64,000 bases of DNA from contig NZ_CP036281.1 of assembly GCF_007750395.1 (NCBI RefSeq), positions 6,061,481 to 6,125,480 of the forward strand, written 5' to 3'. The notes under the pieces are model-generated. The model worked only from the letters and a program-made list of their open reading frames with translations. It was not told the origin of the DNA and did not search any database. Each line of letters begins with the position of its first letter. Within the stretch, counting starts at the first letter, position 1. Below are positions 46,487 to 54,836 of the stretch, piece by piece. This stretch comes from Polystyrenella longa. Its GTDB lineage: Bacteria; Planctomycetota; Planctomycetia; Planctomycetales; Planctomycetaceae. Both the position numbers and the translations under genes were made by a program.

Positions 46487-46715
46487 TTATCATTCACGAG
46501 GAAATCGACTACGAGAAAGAAGGAACACAGACGTTACAAATAGCTATCCATTGACAGCGTGCCATAAAGTGTCAAATCCTTTGCTAGCAAGCATAGCCCA
46601 GACATGGCAGTTATGATTAGAGAACGAGTCTCTACATTCGAAGGCATTAGGTCGAAATCATGAATGAGATCAGAAAAATCGGGCTCGAAATGCAGGATGG
46701 AACATTCAGAAACCA
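46487..46715. other. Intergenic region
   Basis: 229 bases. A short minus frame (46534-46716) is not convincing. Nothing further seen. Confidence 0.3.
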
Positions 46716-47369
46716 ATGAAAACGCAATCTATCTTTGAGATCCAATACGATTCCTTGAACTATCGCTATTTAAAGTTGACGTCTCACGTTCGCTCTGGGT
46801 ATCCATTATCGTATGGAAGGCCGCTGGTAGAGACTCCAGATTGGTCATTTTGTTACCTGTCTCTCGAAGAGGATGTCGCCGACGAATTCGAACTGATGGA
46901 AATCGATGATGGTGGCGATCCTGTACTGGCTGAACGTCGATTTCAGGCAGGCGTAGCCGACTGTACCTTCCCGCTCGGTTTCGTAGCCCCTATCTTTTCC
47001 ACTCGCGCTAAAGAAATTCTTGCTCATGTGTTTGAACAAACGGGACAGCTTTTCCCCGTTCAGGTCGAAAGCGAGACATTTTATGTATTCAATTGCACGC
47101 GACTTCTCGATGCTGTCGATTCTGCAACTAGTGAAGTCCGTTATACGGAAGGAGGACGCCCAGTCGATTTCATTCGTTTGAATTTCAAAGAAGACGTCCT
47201 TACTGGCGAAACGCTGTTCAAGACACGTTGGCCGCCGCCTCCGGAATCGATCACGGGCGTAGACTATTCTGAAATCTCTCCCCCGCTGAAACTGTTCGCG
47301 ACGCAGACTTTTGTGGATCTGGTCAGTAAAAATGAATTAACGAGATTCGATTTTATTCCCGTGACGTAG
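46716..47369 (+). CDS. Imm11/DUF1629-like immunity protein
   Basis: 217 residues. The composition and pattern match the Imm11 (DUF1629) family of polymorphic-toxin immunity proteins: an N-terminal beta-rich part (FEIQYDSLNYRYLKL), AKEILAHVFEQTGQLFPVQV in the middle, then YVFNCTRLLDAVDSATSEV and the closing ETLFKTRW followed by LFATQTFVDLVSKNELTRFDFIPV. Cytoplasmic, no catalytic motif. No toxin gene is adjacent, so this is a solitary immunity-like gene in an accessory patch. Confidence 0.65.
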   Translation: MKTQSIFEIQYDSLNYRYLKLTSHVRSGYPLSYGRPLVETPDWSFCYLSLEEDVADEFELMEIDDGGDPVLAERRFQAGVADCTFPLGFVAPIFSTRAKEILAHVFEQTGQLFPVQVESETFYVFNCTRLLDAVDSATSEVRYTEGGRPVDFIRLNFKEDVLTGETLFKTRWPPPPESITGVDYSEISPPLKLFATQTFVDLVSKNELTRFDFIPVT

Positions 47370-47415
47370 TAAAGAGCTACGGGCATTAAGCAGTCATGTC
47401 TGCATTTCGCACCTA

Positions 47416-48183
47416 TCAACACTCCTTGAACACGAATCCACCGTCGACCTTGATGTTATCGCCCGTTACATAATCTGATGCTGCCGACGCGAGCCAGACG
47501 GCGGCCATGCCGATGTCGCTGGGTTGGCCGAGGCGTTTCCAGGGGAGAGTTTCGGCCGCTTCTTTGATTGCGTCTGAACCGAAGACACGGTGTTCGCCGG
47601 GGGTTTCGATCCAACCGGGCTGGATGGTGTTCACGTTGATTTTGTGTTCGAACAATTCAACGGCAATCGTGCGGGCCATGTGATCTAAGCCTGCTTTGGC
47701 GGCGTTGTAGGCGACGCTCAATTTATACGGCATGCGGCCCTGCACGGAAGAAATCAGGATGATCTTACCAGGTGACTTTCGTTCGACGAGATGCCGCGCA
47801 AAGAGTTGGCACATGTGGAATCCGCTGGTCAGTGTTCCCTGAATTGTTTTGTCAAAGTTCTCGGGATCGTATTCAAGAAAGGGCTGCCGTTTACTGTAGG
47901 CGGGATTGCTGACCAGGATATCGATCTGACCTGCCTGTTCAATGGCGGATGAGATCAGCTCTTCGCAACCAACACGCTCAAAGACATTCGCTTCAATCGG
48001 CCAACAGTTTCGACCCAACTTACGAACCTCTTCCGCAGCCGCAGCCAAGGTCGTGCTTCCCGGTCGATCGTTGAGAACCAGATCGGCCCCCGCTTTCGCC
48101 AGTTCCAACGCGCAACCATTCCCGATTCCTTCTCCGGCTCCCGTGACCAGGGCGATTTTTCCTGTTAAATCGAATGGATTCAT
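47416..48183 (-). CDS. Short-chain dehydrogenase/reductase
   Basis: 255 residues, classical SDR. The cofactor loop is VTGAGEGIGNGCALELAKAG, with the NxxG-like LVSNPAYSKR, a catalytic Ser in LISSVQG, and the catalytic pair YNAAKAGLDHM (Tyr-x3-Lys). PGWIETPG and the closing DYVTGDNIKVDGGF are standard. Substrate unknown. It is divergent from the Tat-exported gene at 48459. Confidence 0.94.
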   Translation of the reverse strand: MNPFDLTGKIALVTGAGEGIGNGCALELAKAGADLVLNDRPGSTTLAAAAEEVRKLGRNCWPIEANVFERVGCEELISSAIEQAGQIDILVSNPAYSKRQPFLEYDPENFDKTIQGTLTSGFHMCQLFARHLVERKSPGKIILISSVQGRMPYKLSVAYNAAKAGLDHMARTIAVELFEHKINVNTIQPGWIETPGEHRVFGSDAIKEAAETLPWKRLGQPSDIGMAAVWLASAASDYVTGDNIKVDGGFVFKEC

Positions 48184-48458
48184 GCTGTAACTTTCTATGT
48201 AGTTTATTGATCAATCATAGGGAAGACATCGGTATTGGAACCTTAGAGAGGGTGTCAATGATTGTAAGTCCCCCGTTAGAAATCATCCATGCGTGAGCTA
48301 CCCTCCCGACCTGCAGCGGCCTGAAATCCCTTTTTACAGTAGGAATTCGTTCGTTTATCAGTTTAGAATGGAAAGATAGACTCGCGACTTGGCGAGACTG
48401 TCCCACCTGACCAGCGCCCACCCCACTCACACCTGCTTGCTATAATGAGGTCCATCAC

Positions 48459-49793
48459 ATGCCTGTCGAACAACCTTCTTCTACTACACGTCGTGACTTC
48501 CTGAAACATTCTTCGCTGGCGGCTGCGGCCGGTTTATTCCTCCCTTCGGTGTTGCGGGCGGAAGCGAAGCCGGGCGATAAGCCGATTCGGGTCGCGGCCA
48601 TCTGTACGGTGATGTTCCATCGTTCGCACGCGCATGTGATTCTGGAAAACTTCCTGCAGGATTATCTGTTCAACGCCCAGCGAACCAACCCGGGTGTGGA
48701 AGTTGTTTCCATCTACTTCGATCAACGGACAGACAACGACATCGTCGATGAAGTTCTGGAGCAGTTCCCCATTCCACTTTATAAAACCATCGGCGAAGCC
48801 CTCTGTCAGGGTGGCGACAAGCTGGCGGTTGATGCGATCTTGAATATCGGTGAGCATGGCAACTACGCCCACAACAGCCTCGGGCAGCATATGTATCCTC
48901 GTAAACGACTCTTCGATGAAGCCGTTGCCGAAATGAAACGGGCGAATCGATTCGTTCCTGTCTTCAATGACAAACATCTTTCCTACAAATGGGAAGAAGC
49001 GAAAGAGATGTACGACACCGCACAACAATATGGCATTCCTCTGATGGCCGGAAGCTCTGTACCTTTAGCACAACGACGTCCTCGACTGGAAATTCCTTCC
49101 GGCGCTCCGTTTGAAGAAGCGGTTTCGATTCATGGTGGTGGGGTTGAGAGTTATGACTTCCATGCCCTCGAAGTTTTGCAGTCGATGGTGGAAGATCGCC
49201 AAGGGGGTGAATCGGGTGTATCTAAAGTCGAGTTCCTCGATGGAGATGCTCTGTGGGCCGCTGCCGAAGCAGGACGCTGGGATGCGTCGCTTGCCCAGGC
49301 TGCGATGGAAAACGAACTCGGTTACAAACCCAAAGATTATCGCGAGATCAAAGGGGAAGAATATCCTCACCCTACCCACGGAATTCTGCTGCATTATAAG
49401 GATGGCTTTAAAGCGACGGCGCTGAGCTTGCCCGGTAGTGGGATTCGCTGGAACTTCGCCTGTCGTATCAAAGGGGAGCCCCAGATTCAGAAGACTTCCT
49501 TCTATGTGGGTCCGTGGCAAAACCGCAACTTATTCAAAGCGCTGTCCCATGCGATTCAAACCCATTTCAAAAACGGTGAAGCCCCCTACCCTGTCGAACG
49601 CACTTTGTTGACTAGTGGTATTCTGGATGCCTCCATGCATTCCCGTCACGAGGGCAAAGCGCTCGACACTCCGCAGTTGGAGTTCAGTTACAAAGCGAAG
49701 GACTACAAAGCGATGCGGGAAATGGGCGGTAGCTGGAAGATCATTACCGAAGATATGCCGGAACCGGAATTGATTGTACCGCAAGGTCTTTGA
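48459..49793 (+). CDS. Tat-exported protein, Rossmann-like, unknown function
   Basis: 444 residues. A twin-arginine signal TTRRDFLKHSSLAAAAGLF is at the N-terminus. The mature start KPIRVAAICTVMFHRSHAHVILENFL and VVSIYFDQRTDNDIVDEVLEQF recall a Gfo/Idh-type N-terminal fold, but the dinucleotide motif is not clear. Further marks are LNIGEHGNYAHNSLGQHMYPRKRLFDEA, IPLMAGSSVP and GGGVESYDFHALEVLQSMVEDR. I know it as a conserved exported family in planctomycetes without an assigned activity. The IclR regulator follows 174 bases downstream. Confidence 0.75.
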   Translation: MPVEQPSSTTRRDFLKHSSLAAAAGLFLPSVLRAEAKPGDKPIRVAAICTVMFHRSHAHVILENFLQDYLFNAQRTNPGVEVVSIYFDQRTDNDIVDEVLEQFPIPLYKTIGEALCQGGDKLAVDAILNIGEHGNYAHNSLGQHMYPRKRLFDEAVAEMKRANRFVPVFNDKHLSYKWEEAKEMYDTAQQYGIPLMAGSSVPLAQRRPRLEIPSGAPFEEAVSIHGGGVESYDFHALEVLQSMVEDRQGGESGVSKVEFLDGDALWAAAEAGRWDASLAQAAMENELGYKPKDYREIKGEEYPHPTHGILLHYKDGFKATALSLPGSGIRWNFACRIKGEPQIQKTSFYVGPWQNRNLFKALSHAIQTHFKNGEAPYPVERTLLTSGILDASMHSRHEGKALDTPQLEFSYKAKDYKAMREMGGSWKIITEDMPEPELIVPQGL

Positions 49794-49967
49794 ACTCCGT
49801 TCCATTTGATCGGCACTCCCAGTGAGCACGAGTGGCAAGTCTGTTACCGATCTGGTAACGTCGTATCAAAGTTTCGCCCGGGGTAGGCGTTGCGGTTATT
49901 GGACTGGAAAATGACCTTGGACTCGTGCCCACTCACGAGATCGATCAAAGCACTTCGGAAGATAAAG

Positions 49968-50726
49968 ATGGCACAACCGGTTGGTACCCTCGTTAAGGCG
50001 ATGACATTGCTTAACGCCCTCGGTGAAAAAGGACCGATGGGTGTGATGGATCTTAGCCGCTCGCTCGATCTCGATAAAAGCGCTGTCTCTCGCCTGCTCA
50101 CGACGCTGCGGTCGGGAGGCTTCGTGCGGATTATCGATGGTGGTCGCTATGACCTGGGACTCCGTTTGTTTGAACTGGGCGTCTATCTTCAGAATCGAAT
50201 GCCTGTTCGCAAACTGATTATCCCCTTTGTTGAGCGCCTTGCCGTGGAAACGGAAGAGACTGCCATCGCGGTTCATTACGATCAGGGACAGATCGCCTAT
50301 CTTTATCAGGCAATCTCTCGGCATGAAATCCGACTGGAAGAGCCGGTCGGTTTACGATGCCCACCGTGGAACCATATCGCCGGGCGATTGATTCTGTCGA
50401 AGTTCACCGATGAAGAAGTCAGGCAGATCTGGGAAGCGGATCAGAAAACGGGCACAAATCCGTTGACTGACTGGGACCAATGCCGCAACGTCTTAAAGCA
50501 GATCAAGAAACAGCAAATTGCGTTTGAACGAGGTGAAGAAAAAGCCTACGTCGTCGTCCCCATGCCAACCTCGCCCGAGTTAACCGGCAACAAACGAATC
50601 GGAGCGGGGCTGATGGTCGGCGGCCCCAGTTACCGCCTCAGCCAGGAACGTCTCGAAGAAATCGCCATCCTCGCTAAAGGAATCGCAGCCGAGGCCGCAG
50701 TCGAAGTCGGTTGGTATTCGAAGTAA
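49968..50726 (+). CDS. IclR-family transcriptional regulator
   Basis: 252 residues from the ATG at 49968; a TTG at 49890 gives an extension without similarity. N-terminal winged helix: GTLVKAMTLLNALGEKGPMGVMDLSRSLDLDKSAVSRLLTTLRSGGFV. The C-terminal effector domain has YDLGLRLFELG, HEIRLEEPVGLRCPPWNHIAGRLILS and SPELTGNKRIGAGLMVGGPSYRL. It may control the exported gene upstream. The last 240 bases of this gene and the following 120 bases were duplicated, see 52085-52313. Confidence 0.93.
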   Translation: MAQPVGTLVKAMTLLNALGEKGPMGVMDLSRSLDLDKSAVSRLLTTLRSGGFVRIIDGGRYDLGLRLFELGVYLQNRMPVRKLIIPFVERLAVETEETAIAVHYDQGQIAYLYQAISRHEIRLEEPVGLRCPPWNHIAGRLILSKFTDEEVRQIWEADQKTGTNPLTDWDQCRNVLKQIKKQQIAFERGEEKAYVVVPMPTSPELTGNKRIGAGLMVGGPSYRLSQERLEEIAILAKGIAAEAAVEVGWYSK

Positions 50727-50843
50727 GGCTTCGTCTACTGGTAAACGTCTGGTTGGTTATTCTGCTTTCGGGTGCCACGGTTTGCTCGTCAAACCGTGCC
50801 TTTGTGGGTTCTGTCATCAGTGGATGATTAACGGTCGATCTTC
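50485..50843 (+). repeat. Direct repeat, parental copy (iclR 3' end plus flank)
   Basis: This segment covers the end of the IclR gene and the following intergenic bases, including a CTCG-loop hairpin (50776-50798, CACGGTTTG/CAAACCGTG over CTCGT). It is repeated in the same orientation at 52085-52313. Identity is high over 50485-50560 and 50691-50843; 130 bases (50561-50690) are missing from the second copy. Confidence 0.85.
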
Positions 50844-50897
50844 CAACACGGAACTTTTACTGACCATTCGTTTTCAACGCTTTAGACAAGGTGCAAT

Positions 50898-52079
50898 ATG
50901 TTTCAAATAGAATCAAATTTAACAGCACTTCCAATGGTACAGCTACTCTCCGCATGCTGTCTGGCCGTCCTGTTTTCCCGTTCCTGCATGGCATTGGAAC
51001 CGCCCACCTCTCAAAACGGAAGATAAATCGATTACCTTGAAGAATTGCGAAAGAGGGACAATTCGTTAGACGAATACACCGTTCGGGGAAAGGCGATATC
51101 GGAGGGAACTAAACAGTCGGGAGTTTACAATAAGGGTAAAACAGTCGGCTATAGCTTTACTAGCAACGGTGCTAATCAAGCATTATCAAGTAATCTAATT
51201 AAAGTTGATCCACCGTCGTCTGTGCCACCACTCTCACAGATGGACGTTGTCGCTGGAGTTCACCTAAACGAGTATGCAATATTCAATAGTGAGTACTCCG
51301 GACTCCTCTCGGATACGCTGCTTACATACGCCGAGGATGGCGATGCAGTAATTGACAAAAACATTCAGTCGACCAAAATATTATACGCTCCAGACGACAT
51401 TTCCATGTTCGGGTTCGCTGTAAAATACAAATGGACTACAGGGCGAGGAATGTCAAAATACATAAACACCCTCAGCATTGATGAAAATGCGCCAACGGAG
51501 GAAAGTCAAAACAACAGTTCATTAGTGCGTTTGACTGGAAGCGGATTCCTTAACCCGAACTACTCGGGGACTTGGAAATTGATCGTTGATGTGGAAAATG
51601 ATTATCTTGTGAGGGAAGCGTCTTTCTTTCGCCCCAAGAAGGAGATCCCCTTTGTTCAAGTCAAGACATCCGGGAAACTCATTGAATCGAAGCCAGTTAA
51701 TTTGCCCATCGCGGCCAGCGGAAGTTGGTCTCATTTTATTAATGGGCAAGAAATTAAAACCGATTATCATCACGATAACTTCGCAGGGAGTTATGACAAA
51801 GATGTCTATGATCTTGTATATTCACGTTTCGAAGAGGATTTGCCTGTCCACTCAATAGTACAAGACTATCGCGGAGAGGAATACGTATCTACCATAGTTG
51901 GTGCAAAGAAGACAAAGTCCAAAGAACGTGATGTTAATAGCGTTAAAAAAGATAAATCCACTACCGGGTACTATTACCTTATTCTAGTAATCGCGATTTT
52001 CGCTGTGTTGCTTTTTGTCTTTTACATGAGAAAACGGTCAGGCGTTAAAAGCACGAAACTACGTAAAAATACGCCATGA
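50898..52079 (+). pseudogene. Exported, membrane-anchored protein split by in-frame TAA
   Basis: ATG at 50898 opens a frame with a signal peptide (VQLLSACCLAVLFSRSCMA) that meets TAA at 51024-51026 and then continues in the same frame IDYLEELRKRDNSLDEY for about 350 more residues to 52079, ending in one membrane span (YYLILVIAIFAVLLFVFYMRKR) and a basic tail. The second part is open from TTG at 51045. The mature region (TVRGKAISEG, YSGTWKLIVDVENDYLVREASFF, SGSWSHFINGQEI) resembles outer-membrane lipoprotein-sorting or DUF-type beta folds but no family is recognised. Codon use is AT-richer than its neighbours. A nonsense mutation, sequencing error or late acquisition are all possible. Confidence 0.7.
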
Positions 52080-52084
52080 GCAAC

Positions 52085-52313
52085 GCAACGACTTGAAGTA
52101 GATCAAGAAACAGTAAATTGCGATTGAACGAGGTGAAGAAAAAGCTTACGTCGTCGTCCCGAGGCAGCAGTCGAAGTCGGTTGGTATTCGAAGTAAGGTT
52201 TCGTCTACCGGTAAATGTCTGGTTGGTTATTCTGCTTTCGGGTGCCACGGTTTGCTCGTCAAACCGTGCCTTTATGGGTTATGCCATCAGTGGATGATTA
52301 ACGGTCGATCTTC
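52085..52313 (+). repeat. Direct repeat, decayed second copy
   Basis: This is a partial copy of 50485-50843 lacking 130 bases, with scattered substitutions (for example CAGCAAATTG to CAGTAAATTG). It includes the hairpin at 52246-52268 and ends at TGATTAACGGTCGATCTTC. Together with the parental copy it brackets the AT-rich pseudogene. Confidence 0.85.
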
Positions 52314-52380
52314 GACTTTTTAATAACCTATTCCGCGTTTTAGTTTACTCCAGGCAATCGCTCTCCGTAACTGTTATCGC

Positions 52381-52401
52381 CCGGCTAGGCGAGCTAGCCG
52401 G
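52381..52401 (-). repeat. CTCG-loop hairpin repeat, copy 5
   Basis: On the minus strand the sequence is CCGGCTAG, loop CTCGC, then CTAGCCGG, an 8-bp perfect stem. On the same strand it is preceded by GGGTGCC, as in the other copies. Confidence 0.65.
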
Positions 52402-52553
52402 GGCACCCTATTCTTTGAGATCAGATAGGTTCGAGTTATTCCCCAAAGTGTGAGGACTTTCCACAATAGGATCCTATCGCGCACTGGCGGCACAAAGCCA
52501 TACGTTTAAGTATCCTCGTGTCCAATAGCCGCCCCATCGAGGCGGACGCCTCA

Positions 52554-53135
52554 TTAGCGGTAGGCGAGTTGGAGGCGTTGGAGGAGGTCTTGTTCGAGAG
52601 CGAAGTCACGGCCTTTGGAGATCCAACCGGAGGGGGTGGATTGGCCGACGACGAGGTTGTAGTCTCGTTCCAGCGGACTCGTTTCCAGGAAGGTCGCTCC
52701 GCCGGCAGAGTTTGCAGCGAGGCCTTCCAGATCTTCGATCTCTTTATACGCTTCGACATCGACGAAGTAACCGGCGTCATCTCGACGGACGTTGATCAGG
52801 ACGCGGCGACGGATTGATTGCAGCGTACTTTCCAGCCGTGCGTCCATGCCGATCGTTTCTTTATGCCACGGTTCAAGAACTCCCGACCCGACTTTGTATT
52901 CGGTTTCGATCACTCCGGCGAGTTTGTTTTCCCGTTTGATCGTGAAAGGGTAATCGTGCAACACATCGACGGCGCGTTCCCAGACAAACTCTTCGTTCTG
53001 TGTGGAGACAAAAACCGGGCCTAAGGTCCGGGTTTGCTGCATCGCAATCGGAGTTGTGGCGCACCCTCCCAGCAGGAGGTAACCTCCGATCAGCATCAAA
53101 CTTGTCAGAAAACACCAACGCATGCACGAACCCAT
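52554..53135 (-). CDS. Lipoprotein, unknown function
   Basis: 193 residues from the ATG at 53135 (ATG at 53123 also possible; the frame extends to 53225). The signal CFLTSLMLIGGYLLLGGCATTP has a lipobox LLGGC, so it is a lipid-anchored envelope protein. The mature part has YPFTIKRENKLAGVIETEYKVGSG, LESTLQSIRRRVLINVRRDDAGYFVDV and ends near FALEQDLLQRLQLAYR. I know similar planctomycete proteins only as hypothetical. It is divergent from the sigma factor gene at 53509. Confidence 0.75.
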   Translation of the reverse strand: MGSCMRWCFLTSLMLIGGYLLLGGCATTPIAMQQTRTLGPVFVSTQNEEFVWERAVDVLHDYPFTIKRENKLAGVIETEYKVGSGVLEPWHKETIGMDARLESTLQSIRRRVLINVRRDDAGYFVDVEAYKEIEDLEGLAANSAGGATFLETSPLERDYNLVVGQSTPSGWISKGRDFALEQDLLQRLQLAYR

Positions 53136-53508
53136 GTTTGCAGACACATTGAACGCAGAATGATCGTGAAAGAACCTCACCCTGCGCAGAAAAACAGCTG
53201 CCGGGGAGTTTCCTCGAATTGGCAATTTAGCTCAAGACGAATTTCAGACCTGTAAAATTGAGCACTTCATGCACGATATCGGCGATAATCTCGGTAGGAA
53301 ACCAGGATCGCGAAACAGGCAGTCGCTTTTCCATAAGTTACTATATTTATTAGGTTTCCGTTCACGACAACGGCTTGAACTTCGAGCTGATTCACTGTTT
53401 TCGTCCCTACTTTTCCAAAAATGTGGGACGAAATCATCGTTTTCAAGTCCATCGGGACAAGCTTGCGCCTCCTACTTAGACAGAACAACTGACTATGCGG
53501 ATGAAAAC
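53136..53508. other. Divergent intergenic region
   Basis: 373 bases between the lipoprotein and the sigma factor genes, which should contain both promoters. An open plus frame continues upstream to 53269 but lacks sigma similarity. No RNA element seen. Confidence 0.4.
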
Positions 53509-54717
53509 ATGACCCAGAACAATGAACTCCCGTCTCCATACATTATCGATTCCGAGTTATTGGATCGGTTCGTCAATCATGGGGACGAGGCTGCCTTAAC
53601 TCTTCTGATCCGAAAACATTCGGCATTGGTGATGTCCGTCTGCCGACAAATCGTGGACGACCAGCACGAGGCCGAGGATGTTTTTCAAGCGGTCTTTTTA
53701 AAGCTGGTTCAGAAGGGGGCGACGATCAAAAACGGAGCATTCCTGACGAGTTGGCTGTACCGGGTTTCCTACCATGAAGCCTGCCAGACGAATCGACGGC
53801 GGAAAAAACAGATGACCGTGGAATACAACGACGAAAATATCACTCCCACCGAATTGGCTCACCACACTCAATCCAAACAGCAATTCGTGGTTCTACATGA
53901 AGAAGTTGAACGACTTCCGGAACGTTATCGGGGGCCACTGATTCTCTGTTATTTGAACAGTATGTCACGCAAGGAGGCGGCGGATGAACTACAAGTAACC
54001 GATGCCGCCGTAAAAGCCCGGTTGATGAAGGGGCGAGAACTATTGCGAAAGCGTCTGTTAAAGCGGGGTATCGCGATGGCCGCTATTCTGGCCTCCTGGA
54101 GATTGGACTACGCACAAGCCGCTGCCAACGCCTCAACGGAAATGATTAACAAAACTATCGAACAATGTTTGTCATACAGCGGTGCCGAGGCTGGTGCCAC
54201 TTTGAGTTCCCCAAATTCTCTTTCTCAAGCTTCTCTTAATCTAGGACAAAAAGTCATGCCCGCAGTTTCAAGAACAAGTTTAGCCGTCTGTATTGGCGGC
54301 GCCATTTTGATTGCAGGTGCTCTGATCACCGGCATTTCCATTTCCGGTTCCGATGAACAATCGGATGCCAAATCGACATCAAAAGTCAGCAAGAACGCCG
54401 ACGGTGAAATTTCTGGCGATTCTAACCAGATCGAAATCAAAACGGAGACCAACCAGATCGGAGCCTCGTTGAATTCCAACACCATTAGAGCGAGCAAACC
54501 AGCCGCCGGTGCCGCACCTGTGCGGCGTGGTCGAATATCAATAAACGGTTCCAATATTGGAGGACCTGCTGAACCTCCTTCCGATTCGATTGAAGTCTTC
54601 AGTGGTGTTGGTGTTCGCTCTGCTGATGATCCACTGCAACCTCCTCTGGGTGGAAGTCCCAGCGGCGGTGGATTCGGCGCGGGTACGATCAACCGGAATG
54701 GTGCTGGAACCAAGTAA
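53509..54717 (+). CDS. ECF sigma factor with C-terminal membrane segment
   Basis: 402 residues from the ATG at 53509. Sigma region 2: LTLLIRKHSALVMSVCRQIVDDQHEAEDVFQAVFLKLVQKG and FLTSWLYRVSYHEACQTNRRRKK. Region 4: LPERYRGPLILCYLNSMSRKEAADELQVTDAAVKARLMKGRELLRKRL. After about residue 195 comes an unusual extension: a linker, one membrane span (about 257-280, LAVCIGGAILIAGALITGIS) and a Ser/Asn/Gly-rich tail ending in GGSPSGGGFGAGTINRNG. Planctomycete sigma factors with a fused membrane part are known; they may be held at the membrane and released by proteolysis. The LRR gene follows 120 bases later. Confidence 0.9.
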   Translation: MTQNNELPSPYIIDSELLDRFVNHGDEAALTLLIRKHSALVMSVCRQIVDDQHEAEDVFQAVFLKLVQKGATIKNGAFLTSWLYRVSYHEACQTNRRRKKQMTVEYNDENITPTELAHHTQSKQQFVVLHEEVERLPERYRGPLILCYLNSMSRKEAADELQVTDAAVKARLMKGRELLRKRLLKRGIAMAAILASWRLDYAQAAANASTEMINKTIEQCLSYSGAEAGATLSSPNSLSQASLNLGQKVMPAVSRTSLAVCIGGAILIAGALITGISISGSDEQSDAKSTSKVSKNADGEISGDSNQIEIKTETNQIGASLNSNTIRASKPAAGAAPVRRGRISINGSNIGGPAEPPSDSIEVFSGVGVRSADDPLQPPLGGSPSGGGFGAGTINRNGAGTK

Positions 54718-54764
54718 GCTAGACTATCCTTACTTCTCATGTGAGGCTGTTTAGTCTCCCTATT

Positions 54765-54789
54765 GCAGGTCGGACTTAGTCCGGCCTGC
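54765..54789 (+). promoter_or_regulatory. Hairpin between sigma and LRR genes
   Basis: The 11 bases at 54765-54775 pair with 54779-54789 (one wobble) over a TTA loop. There is no T-run. It lies 48 bases upstream of the LRR start, whose AGGAG ribosome-binding site is at 54824-54828. It may reduce read-through or protect the downstream message. Confidence 0.45.
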
Positions 54790-54836
54790 CGGACGTTAGA
54801 TCGCGGGCACTTGTCTCACCCCCAGGAGAATTCATC

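Noticed and set aside
46534..46716. Minus frame of 60 residues before the Imm11-like gene
   Set aside because: No recognisable features and it ends exactly at the start of the real gene; likely chance.
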